Assembly (NCBI RefSeq): GCF_018476525.1 | Contig: NZ_JAHCST010000014.1 | Coordinates: 62,001 to 126,000 of the forward strand | Source: Acrocarpospora catenulata | Lineage (GTDB): Bacteria > Actinomycetota > Actinomycetes > Streptosporangiales > Streptosporangiaceae | DNA length: 64,000 nucleotides | Direction of reading: 5' to 3' | Shown here: piece by piece, positions 18,602 to 25,579 of the stretch | How the letters are laid out: each line of letters starts with the position of its first letter | How positions within the stretch are numbered: the first letter of the stretch is position 1 | The notes under the pieces: generated by a model | What the model saw: only the letters and a program-made list of their open reading frames with translations | The model's database searches: none | Told to the model about the DNA's origin: nothing | Translations under genes and position numbers: made by a program

Positions 18602-19613
18602 TGGCCGGCAGGAAGTCGTTCGTGAACGCCTTGGCCGGGTCCACCTCGACGTCGAGCACCTTCTGCTGGAACAGCCAGGCCGAGAAGTCCGACCAGATCT
18701 GCGGGTTCTGCTGGCCCCAGCGCGGCGCGTCGTCCCGGTAGCGCGGGCTGAGCCACTCCTGGCTCTTCTTCACCAGTTCGGCGTCGAGATCCGGTGCGGC
18801 GGCCAGCAGGATGTCGGCGGACTCGGCGACGTTGGCGGCGGCGTAGGCGTAGCCCTCCGAGGTGGCGGCGAGGAAGTCCTTGACGAGGGCGGGGTCCTTC
18901 CTGATCCGCGTCTCGTTGGTGATCAGGATCGGCGTGTAGAAGTCGAGTGCCTTGTCGTAGTCCTTGACGTACTGGATGTTGACCGATTCGCCGCGCAGTT
19001 CGGCTTCGATGCCCGTCCAGGCGTAGAAGATCCAGACCAGGTCGATGCCCTTCTTGGTGGCGGCGAAGAAGTCGGCGTTGCCCACGTTGACCGTCTTGAT
19101 CGTGGCCGGGTCGCCGCCGTCGGCCTTGACGATCGTCTTGAGCAGGGGTTCCTCGATGGGGCCGCCGAAGGAGCCGTAGGTCTTGCCGGCGTACTCGGCG
19201 GGGCGGGTGAGCGGGCGGTCCTTGGGCGAGGCGAAGCCGGAGGTGTTGTGTTGGATGATCGCGGCAATGGAGACCAGCGGGGCGCCCTGCGAGCGCGCCT
19301 GGGTGAGCGCCTCCTGGTAGCCGACCGCGAAGGGGATCTTGTCCGCGGCGACCAGGGCGGAGGGGTCGGCGTCGCCCGGCTGGATGATCTCGACGTCGAG
19401 CCCGTGCTTGGCGTAGAAGTTCTTGGCCTTGGCCACGTACAGCCCGGTGTGGTTGGTGTTCGGCGTCCAGTCGAGGGAGACCTGGATCTTGCGGAGCGGC
19501 GCGGCGGAACCCTCGGCGGTGCTCCGGGGGCTCGGGTCACCGCCGCAGGAGACCAGCCCGGCGACGAGAAGAGAGGTGGTGGTGAGGGTCGCGAGGGCGC
19601 GGTGCAGTTTCAT
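18594..19613 (-). CDS. NMT1/THI5-like ABC substrate-binding lipoprotein
   Basis: A 339-residue binding protein with signal peptide and lipobox LVSC (Cys23). The core VSLDWTPNTNHTGLYVAKA, FYAKHGLDVEIIQPG, VGYQEALTQARSQG and FGGPIEEPLLKTIVKADG fits the NMT1/THI5-like family. That family includes binding proteins for sulfonates and for the thiamine pyrimidine HMP, and the LDWTPNTNH opening is shared with the HMP-type branch, so a heterocyclic substrate is also possible. It is the first large gene of the operon. Its ATG overlaps the stop of an 18-codon upstream ORF (ATGA). Confidence 0.92.
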   Translation of the reverse strand: MKLHRALATLTTTSLLVAGLVSCGGDPSPRSTAEGSAAPLRKIQVSLDWTPNTNHTGLYVAKAKNFYAKHGLDVEIIQPGDADPSALVAADKIPFAVGYQEALTQARSQGAPLVSIAAIIQHNTSGFASPKDRPLTRPAEYAGKTYGSFGGPIEEPLLKTIVKADGGDPATIKTVNVGNADFFAATKKGIDLVWIFYAWTGIEAELRGESVNIQYVKDYDKALDFYTPILITNETRIRKDPALVKDFLAATSEGYAYAAANVAESADILLAAAPDLDAELVKKSQEWLSPRYRDDAPRWGQQNPQIWSDFSAWLFQQKVLDVEVDPAKAFTNDFLPANG

Positions 19614-19666
19614 CGGGGGTCTCCGTGTGCGGGGTGCCGGCCGAGCCGGCTAAACAGGTATTTCAT
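19610..19666 (-). CDS. Leaderless 18-residue upstream ORF coupled to the binding-protein gene
   Basis: ATG 19666 opens the frame MKYLFSRLGRHPAHGDPR. Its TGA (19612-19610) overlaps the ATG of the binding-protein gene as ATGA. A TACAAT hexamer lies exactly six bases upstream of this ATG, as for a leaderless transcript, and there is no Shine-Dalgarno. If transcription starts at 19666, ribosomes loading on the bare 5' end would reach the main gene by termination-reinitiation. It has no cysteine codon. The gene is predicted, not recognised, and only the spacing supports it. Confidence 0.5.
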   Translation of the reverse strand: MKYLFSRLGRHPAHGDPR

Positions 19667-19684
19667 GTCGGGATTGTAGGTAAA
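19664..19684 (-). promoter_or_regulatory. Promoter with dyad operator of the NMT1/rhodanese/monooxygenase operon
   Basis: On the minus strand CCTAC-AATCCCG-ACATG (plus coordinates 19664-19680) fits the shared CCTAC-N7-dyad pattern. The -10-like TACAAT is embedded in its left half and the uORF start codon in its right half. A protein bound here should block RNA polymerase directly. Confidence 0.55.
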
Positions 19685-19739
19685 TCTCCCCTCAAGATAC
19701 CAGGTCCCGCTGGCCTGGGGCTTTGGCGGTCACGGCAAG

Positions 19740-20316
19740 AGTCCCGCTTCCTCTTCAACATCATGAACGACCGGCAATCCGAACTGCTCGCCGTCGCCGC
19801 CATCCGTGCCATCAACCCGATCCCCGCCGGCCTGCGCATCGAAAGGACCTGACCGGCGGACATGACCGAGACCTTCGATCCGTAGGAGAGGGCATGGTCA
19901 GTGCCCTGGGTGCGTCGATGGCCGGGATCATCGAGTTGGCCGTCCAGGGTCAGTGCAAGGCGTTGGAGAACCTGACCGGGGGTCTCGCCGGTCGCGGTGG
20001 CGCACCAGCGGAGCAGGAGTTGCGTGATGAGAGCGTGAACGAGAGCTTCCCTGCCCCACAGTTCGTGCTGTGCGCGGGCGGTTTGTTCAAGGTCGTGGCG
20101 TTCTCCGGGGAGCAGCGGGGAGTGGGTAACGCGTCCAGGTCAGAGCGGGCTTTCCGCCCATCGACCGGTGATCGCGGTGATCAACTCCTGCGCCTTCTCG
20201 ATCGTTAGCAGGGCGGCCGCAGAGTGGTCCGAACAGACAAAGTGTCCAAAGGATTCAAGCACCACCCGAGCTGCATCTGAGCTGCCTCCGACATGTGTGG
20301 TGCTCTGAGGCGTTGG
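19740..20316. other. No supported gene; possible eroded coding sequence
   Basis: A minus-strand frame around 20130-19850 reads LWGREALVHALITQLLLRWC, ATATGETPGQVLQRLALTLD and looks protein-like, but it has no start codon and no family I recognise. A plus-strand frame near 19760 (RQSELLAVAAIRAINPIPAG) is similarly suggestive. Both are probably fragments of lost genes. Confidence 0.35.
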
Positions 20317-20560
20317 TCAGAAGGGGTGGGTTCCAGGGCGCGGGCCGTCTGGATCTACGGCGCGCAACACCCGGGCGCCGATCTCGCGCAGTTGTTTCCG
20401 CTGCGCCTTGGTCATCGGGTCGAAGACCAAGCGGCGAACCTCTGCGACGTGGCCGGGCGCGGTCGCGACGATCTTGTCCCAGCCGTCGTCGGTGAGGATC
20501 GCGAGCGTGTAACGTCCGTCGGTCGGGTCCGGTGTGCGGCGCACCCAGCCGCGCTGGCCG
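20317..20560 (-). pseudogene. MarR-family regulator C-terminal fragment
   Basis: The minus strand reads GWVRRTPDPTDGRYTLAILT, DDGWDKIVATAPGHVAEVRR and LVFDPMTKAQRKQLREIGARV. This is the wing and dimerisation helices of a MarR regulator. The recognition helix and N-terminus are missing: the sequence upstream of GQRGWVRR does not align with the family and merges with other debris. Confidence 0.65.
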
Positions 20561-20579
20561 AAGGGCGAGAGGCGCCCAG

Positions 20580-20709
20580 AGTGGACGACCAGATATGCGC
20601 GGCGGCGGTGTGGAACGCGGCCCGGCACGGGCTCGACGGGCCCGGCTTCGACGTGGTCGAGGCGCGCGCCGTGCCCGCCGCGCGGCTTCTCGACCGGCTC
20701 CTGCTATGA
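20580..20709 (+). pseudogene. Possible C-terminal fragment of a glutamate-cysteine-ligase-like protein
   Basis: The plus strand reads DDQICAAAVWNAARHGLDGP, GFDVVEARAVPAARLLDRLL and stop. The spacing of W-x-A-A-R-x-G-L and the following x-V-P-A-x-x-L-x-x-L-L resembles the tail of YbdK/GCS2-type carboxylate-amine ligases. Only about 42 residues remain. The assignment is weak. Confidence 0.3.
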
Positions 20710-20899
20710 ATGATGGGCGCGGACGTGATCGGAACGTGGTGAGCGCCCGCTGCGTGTATGGCAACGTCCAGCAAACCGGCTCCACCAGGCCCTACGCGGG
20801 TCTGTGGCCTGGTCGCCAGGGATCCGTCGTGGTCGATGTGCGGACTACCGCAGCCTTGTCCGCCACGACTGAAGGGACCATCCCCACGCTCCATTCGGC

Positions 20900-21330
20900 T
20901 CATTCGGCCAGCGCGACGGTGACATCGCCTTCCTGCAGCCGCTGCAGTTGTTCGGCGGTGGCGTTGTAGGTGCCGATATGGATCACCTGATCTGAGTAGC
21001 CGACGCCAGCGGTGTTGTAGTAGAAGCCGAGGTTGCCCCAGGGGACGAAGTAGATGAGATCGCCGTCTTCAGGGTCTGACCCCGGCGAGCCGGTGGTGTT
21101 CAGCTTGCGGGGGAGGTAGCCGATCTTCTCTCGGCCGTTGAATTCCTCGAAGGAGATGGCGAGGGGGCATCGCGAGAAAGTCCCGAGTTGTGGCGTTTTC
21201 GGCCCCCATGATGACGTCGACAGAGGTATCGCCGGCGGTGAAGCGCACGATGCTGCCCTTCGACCTGACGCGCTGCGGAGGAAGCCTCTGTCGACGTGGT
21301 GTTGGGGGTGCCCGCCGAGGTAGAGGGTCG
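20900..21330 (-). pseudogene. Cyclophilin-like fold protein, frameshifted
   Basis: The minus strand encodes VRFTAGDTSVDVIMGAENAT, TRDFLAM and, after a +1 shift near 21170, LAISFEEFNGREKIGYLPRK, EDGDLIYFVPWGNLGFYYNT and EGDVTVALAE stop. This is the Cyclophil_like2 pattern of small secreted or lipoprotein-like cyclophilin-fold proteins. A second loss of frame near 21270 separates a Ser/Thr/Ala-rich segment that may have been the linker after a signal peptide. No intact start remains. Confidence 0.65.
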
Positions 21331-21402
21331 AGGCGCCCGGATGGGCCCGAGGTTGTCGGAGATCGTTGCCGGGGCGCGCATCCTCTGGGGGCGGGATATC
21401 GG

Positions 21403-22249
21403 TCAGGGGAGCAGGAGAGCCTTGATCGCGCGGCGTTCGTCCATGGCTTTGTACCCCTCGGCCGCCTGCTCCAGCGGCAGGGTAAGGTCGAAGACCTTGC
21501 CGGGGTCGATCTCGCGGTTGCAGATCAGGTCGATCAGCTCCGGCAGGTACTGACGCACCGGCGCCGGGCCGCCGTGCAGATGCACCAGGGAGAAGAACAG
21601 CTCGTCGCCGGGCAACGCGGCGTCGTGGGCGACACCGACGAAGCCGACGTGGCTGCCGGGGCGGGTGGAGTGGATGGCCTGCATCATCGACTCTTGAGTG
21701 CCGACCGCCTCAATGACGCTGTGGGCGCCGAACCCGCCCGTCAGCTCCTTGACCCTGGCCACGCCCTCGTCCCCGCGCTCGGTGACGATCTCGCTGGCAC
21801 CGGACTGGCGGGCGAGCTCCTGCCGCGGCGCGTGCCGGCTCATCGCGATGATCCGCTCGGCCCCCAGCTGCTTGGCGGCCAGGACCCCCGCACAGGCCGA
21901 CCGCGCCGTCACCGACGACGGCGACGGTCTTACCCGGCCCTGCCTCGGCGGCGACGGCGCCGAACCAGCCGGTGCCCAGGACGTCGGAGGCGGCCAGCAG
22001 GCTCGGGACCAGGTCCGCATCCGGCATGTCGGGGATCGCGACGAGCGTGCCGTCGGCGAGCGGCACCCGCGCCAGCTGGGCCTGGGTGCCCAGTGTGCCC
22101 ATGAGCCCGCGGTGGACGCACGCGCTCTGGTAGCCCGCCCGGCAGATCGCGCAGGTGTTGTCGGAGGCCCAGAACGAGCCGACCACGAACCGGCCCGGCC
22201 TGATGGTCGTGACCTGGCTGCCGACCTCCTCCACGATGCTCCAGCTCAC
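21403..22249 (-). pseudogene. Zinc-dependent alcohol dehydrogenase, truncated and frameshifted
   Basis: Medium-chain dehydrogenase sequence is spread over two frames. One frame has SFWASDNTCAICRAGYQSAC (structural zinc cysteines) and GTGWFGAVAAEAGPGKTVAV. After a shift near 21890 the other continues with GVLAAKQLGAERIIAMSRHA, GGFGAHSVIEAVGTQESMMQ and EQAAEGYKAMDERRAIKALL. About 70 N-terminal residues, including the catalytic Cys and His-Glu motif, are missing at 22249. A working enzyme cannot be made unless the shift is a sequencing error, and the truncation would remain. Confidence 0.8.
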
Positions 22250-22329
22250 GGGCGGGAGGTCGCGCTTATCGGGGGGACAACCTCTATCCCCTTCCGCCCT
22301 GCGGGCCGCTCCCTACAGTGAAGACTGCA

Positions 22330-23085
22330 CGACAACCGAGACGAGATCCGCGACTTCCTCACCAGCCGGCGCGCGAGAATCAGCCCGCAGCAGGCCGGGC
22401 CGGCACCTGGGGCGCCGCCGGGTGCCGGGCCTGCGCCGCGAGGAAGTCGCCGTCCTGGCCGGCGTGAGCACCGACTGGTACACCCGTCTCGAAAAAGGCC
22501 ATATCACCGGCGTCTCAGACGACGTCCTGAACGCCGTCGCCCGCGCCCTGCAGCTTGACGACGCCGAACGGGCCCATCTGTTCGACCTGGCCCGTGCGGC
22601 TGGCGCCGGGCACCGTCCCCGCCGCCCCGCCCACAAGGTCCGGCCCGGGCTGCAGCGGATGCTGGACGCGACCGATGCCCCCGCGATCATCCGCAACGGC
22701 CGCATGGACATCATGGCCGCCAACCGCCTCGGCCGCGCCATGTACTGGCCCGTCTTCCAGACCTCGTACCCCGGCCAGAGCCCGACGCGCCCCCGACCGG
22801 CCAACATCGCGCGCTTTCAGTTCCTCGATCCGGCCGGGCCCGACTTCTTCCCTGACTGGGACCTCTCCGCCGACATCACCGTCGCCCTGCTGCGCACCGA
22901 AGCCAGCCGCGACCCTTACAGCAAGGACCTCACCGATCTGATCGGCGAGTTGTCCACCCACAGCGCCGACTTCCGCACCCGCTGGGCCCAGCACAACGTC
23001 CGCCTCCACCACACCGGACACCAAGACCTTCCACCACCCCACGGTCGGCGACCTCACCCTCGACTACGACGGCCAGGCCCAGTAG
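22330..23085 (+). pseudogene. MmyB-type HTH regulator, frameshifted
   Basis: The opening DNRDEIRDFLTSRRARISPQ lies in one frame. After a shift near 22400, VPGLRREEVAVLAGVSTDWY and TRLEKGHITGVSDDVLNAVA give the HTH, followed by the MmyB-like ligand domain (MAANRLGRAMYWPVFQT, WAQHNVRLHH). A second shift near 23015 moves the end to DTKTFHHPTVGDLTLDYDGQ and an early stop, which loses about 30 residues of the family's C-terminus. It is divergent from the ADH remnant, the usual arrangement for such regulators, and has decayed together with it. Confidence 0.75.
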
Positions 23086-23089
23086 GAAC

Positions 23090-23540
23090 GGCCCCGTTGA
23101 CTGCGGGGATCAGGTCGTTCAGCCGCAGGCCGGACAGCTCCCGTAAGGACGACGTGGTCACGCAGCGGAGCAAGCGTTGGTCACCGTCCTGGCGACGCTG
23201 CTGACCGACGGCCGTCGCCGATACGCTCTTGCCCGCGCCCGGCTCGCCGATCACCACCAGCTGGCGGTGCTCCAGCCCGCGAAACCGCTGCACGATGTGG
23301 TCGGTGTCGCCCGCCAGCGGCCGCTCACTCCAACTGGCGCCGGGCTCGCCGGTCACCACCTGGCGGTCCCGGCCACCTGAACGGTGCCGGTCGCCAGATT
23401 GCCCACCAGCCCGATCGCGACCCCTACCAGCAACGACGCCGCAACGACCTGCTTGGCCCACCGGCCACCATCCTCGCCCACGCCGCTCATGCCCCCAGGA
23501 TCACGGGCCATCTCCACCGGCGACAACACCAACGGCACAG
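23090..23540 (-). pseudogene. NACHT/AAA-like NTPase remnant with a membrane segment
   Basis: One minus-strand frame (about 23538-23353) holds a hydrophobic stretch VVAASLLVGVAIGLVGNLAT. The next frame reads WSERPLAGDTDHIVQRFRGL, EHRQLVVIGEPGAGKSVSAT, with a Walker A GEPGAGKS. This layout (membrane helix, linker, P-loop) resembles actinobacterial NACHT-type NTPases, but the sequence breaks after the P-loop and the rest of the ATPase is missing. Confidence 0.5.
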
Positions 23541-24066
23541 CCCATCACAATCCATGACCAACCGGCCGATCCGTGCGCACAGACCGGCAACGGCAGAGCT
23601 CAGGGCGTGGACCTCGATGATGCAGACCGGCCTCCCAGGCCCCCGGAATGAAGTGGCTGGACATAGCTAAGTAATGATCTTCTGCTGGCCCGATCGGCTG
23701 TGGGGATCCCGATCCGGGTTAGCTCAAACGCTTGTACCTGGCTTGGGTCGGACCGGGCCCTGCCGTGATTGCTCACGGTGGGTTTCCCCGGCCTGCCCGC
23801 CGCACCCGGCGTGCGCGTCTCCGCGCACCGGGCGCTCCACGTGCCTTGCCCTGGAGGAGCTCGGCCGGGCGGTCGAGTTCGGGTACGCCCGGCACGCTGA
23901 TCGTCAACCTTTCCGTTTCCCGTGGGGCCTTAGCAGACTGGCCGGATCACTGCTCGGGCGTCTCGCAATCGCCGGCGGCGAAGTATCTTCACGGCTCGAC
24001 GAATGCGAGCACTACGGTTCCGGCTTGTCTGTCCCGCAGCGATCATGCCGGCGCACCTTGGCCGTC
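23541..24066. other. No supported gene
   Basis: Both strands have long open stretches typical of high-GC DNA, but I find no family motif, start signal or convincing codon usage. The segment lies between the NTPase remnant and the end of the MarR gene. Confidence 0.45.
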
Positions 24067-24576
24067 TCATTGTCCGCATTCTTCGGGGTCGATTTCTTCT
24101 CGGTGGGCGGTTTGCGCCACCCGCTCCAGCAGCATCCGCAGCTGCTGTTGCTCGGCGGGATCCAGATCGGCCAGCAGCTGTGCCTCCGCCGCGCTCAGGC
24201 GCTCGCGGGCCGCGTTCAGAGCCTGGGTGCCCTTTTCCGTGATGAGCACTCGACGCGCTCGGCGGTCGACTGGGTCCGGCTGACGGGTGAGCAAGCCGGC
24301 GGCCTCCAGGTCGTCGAGCAGGTACGTCATCACAGTCTTGTTCAGCGCCGCCTGCTGGGCGAGAGCGAGTTGGGAGCGGGGTGGTCCCGACACGACTGCC
24401 ATCAGCACCAGGTAGCCCCGGGGGCCGCCGGGCAGGGCGGCGACGGAGCTGGTGGCGGTCCTGCGAAACGCGCCGGACACCATGCGGATCGCCCATCCCA
24501 GGTCGCTGTCCAGGCCGATGGGTTCGGTTTCGGGGTCATCGGCCGGGGGCTTGCGCGCGGTTGCTCTGGGCGTCAT
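24067..24576 (-). CDS. MarR-family transcriptional regulator
   Basis: A 169-residue winged-helix regulator. GWAIRMVSGAFRRTATSSVA is the first dimer helix. PRSQLALAQQAALNKTVMTY, LLDDLEAAGLLTRQPDPVDR and RARRVLITEKGTQALNAARE give the HTH and wing with the family's DxRxR motif. I took ATG 24576 (MTPRATARK); an in-frame ATG at 24612 would add 12 residues. Neither has a good Shine-Dalgarno. It is divergent from the epoxide-hydrolase-like and OYE-SDR genes with an excellent palindrome between them, so it very likely represses both sides until an inducer binds. Confidence 0.9.
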   Translation of the reverse strand: MTPRATARKPPADDPETEPIGLDSDLGWAIRMVSGAFRRTATSSVAALPGGPRGYLVLMAVVSGPPRSQLALAQQAALNKTVMTYLLDDLEAAGLLTRQPDPVDRRARRVLITEKGTQALNAARERLSAAEAQLLADLDPAEQQQLRMLLERVAQTAHREEIDPEECGQ

Positions 24577-24622
24577 CACTCGATGGTAGGTCCTCGCCGA
24601 GATGACATGCAAGGTAGACGAG

Positions 24623-24660
24623 CTACTTAGTGGATAGTCTTGTAAGTAGACTATCCACTA
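24623..24660. promoter_or_regulatory. Interleaved palindromic operators in the MarR divergent promoter
   Basis: TAGTGGATAGTCT (24628-24640) and AGACTATCCACTA (24648-24660) are perfect 13-bp inverted arms around a 7-base spacer. A second inverted pair, CTACTTA (24623-24629) and TAAGTAG (24643-24649), is interleaved with it. The right arm covers a TAGACT -10-like box (24647-24652) and ends on the A of the ATG at 24660, so occupancy would block transcription of the plus-strand genes. Confidence 0.8.
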
Positions 24661-25538
24661 TGGATACTGATCGTATGAATTCACTCGATCACCCTTGGTT
24701 GCCTGCCGGGTTCCGGACGCGCCTCGTGGACACCAACGGCACTCGTCTGGCGGTCACTGTTGGGGGTGATGGCCCGCCGCTGGTGCTGATGCACGGATGG
24801 CCGCAGACTTCACGCATCTGGCGACACGTCATGCCGGCCCTGGCCGAGCGCTTCACCGTGGTAGCGCCGGATCTGCGGGGAACCGGTGCCAGCGACCTTG
24901 CCGAGGACGGCTACCGCAAGCTCGACCAGGTCGAAGACATGCGTGGTCTGCTCACGACCCTGAATCTCGCGGGACCGGCCGTCGTGGCCGGGCACGACAT
25001 CGGCGCCACGGTCGCCTTCGCCTGGGCGCTGGCGCATCCGGCCGATCTCTCGGCTGTGGTGCTGCTCGACCCCTTGCTGCCAGGGCTCGGATTGGAAGAG
25101 GCCATGAACGTCGCCGAGGGTGGCATGTGGCATTTCGGGTTCTTCATGGCCCCACACCTGCCGGAGATGCTGTTCGACGGCCATGAGCTGGAGTTCTTCA
25201 CCGCCACGTTCACTGCCATGAGCAATGCCGGCACGTTTGACCAGGCCGATCTCGAGACCTACGCCGATGCTTACCGGGGACGTGCTCGGCTGCGTGGCGG
25301 CTTCGAGCACTACCGAACCATGCTGCGCGATGGCGCGGACACCCGGCGCCTGCTCGAGCAGCAGTCCGTGGCGGTGCCCGTACTGGTCATGCGCGCGGGA
25401 GCTCACGAACCGGTGGGGCCCGACGTTCTGGCGCAGCACGTCAAGAACCTCACCGTGGTGTCCGCGCCGACCGGGCACTTCATCGCGGAAGAAGCTCCGG
25501 ACTGGTTCGTGGCCACACTGAACGACTTCCTGGCCTGA
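24660..25538 (+). CDS. Alpha/beta hydrolase, epoxide-hydrolase/dehalogenase type
   Basis: A 292-residue alpha/beta hydrolase. The oxyanion motif is HGWPQ (His45). The nucleophile elbow is GHDIG, so the nucleophile is Asp113, as in epoxide hydrolases and haloalkane/haloacetate dehalogenases and unlike serine esterases. The catalytic His is in PTGHFIAEEAP near the end. Substrates would be small epoxides or halogenated acids. ATG 24660 sits on the edge of the operator, seven bases after TAGACT, which suggests a leaderless message. ATG 24675 (MNSLDHPW) is the alternative. It is followed after 41 bases by the OYE-SDR fusion under the same MarR control. Confidence 0.88.
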   Translation: MDTDRMNSLDHPWLPAGFRTRLVDTNGTRLAVTVGGDGPPLVLMHGWPQTSRIWRHVMPALAERFTVVAPDLRGTGASDLAEDGYRKLDQVEDMRGLLTTLNLAGPAVVAGHDIGATVAFAWALAHPADLSAVVLLDPLLPGLGLEEAMNVAEGGMWHFGFFMAPHLPEMLFDGHELEFFTATFTAMSNAGTFDQADLETYADAYRGRARLRGGFEHYRTMLRDGADTRRLLEQQSVAVPVLVMRAGAHEPVGPDVLAQHVKNLTVVSAPTGHFIAEEAPDWFVATLNDFLA

Positions 25539-25579
25539 GCACACCACCAAACGACATCCGACCATTGAGGAGCACACCC

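Noticed and set aside
23760-24000. A possible group II intron or structured RNA, suggested by GC-rich inverted stretches
   Set aside because: I could not identify domain V, a maturase frame or any consistent secondary structure by eye.
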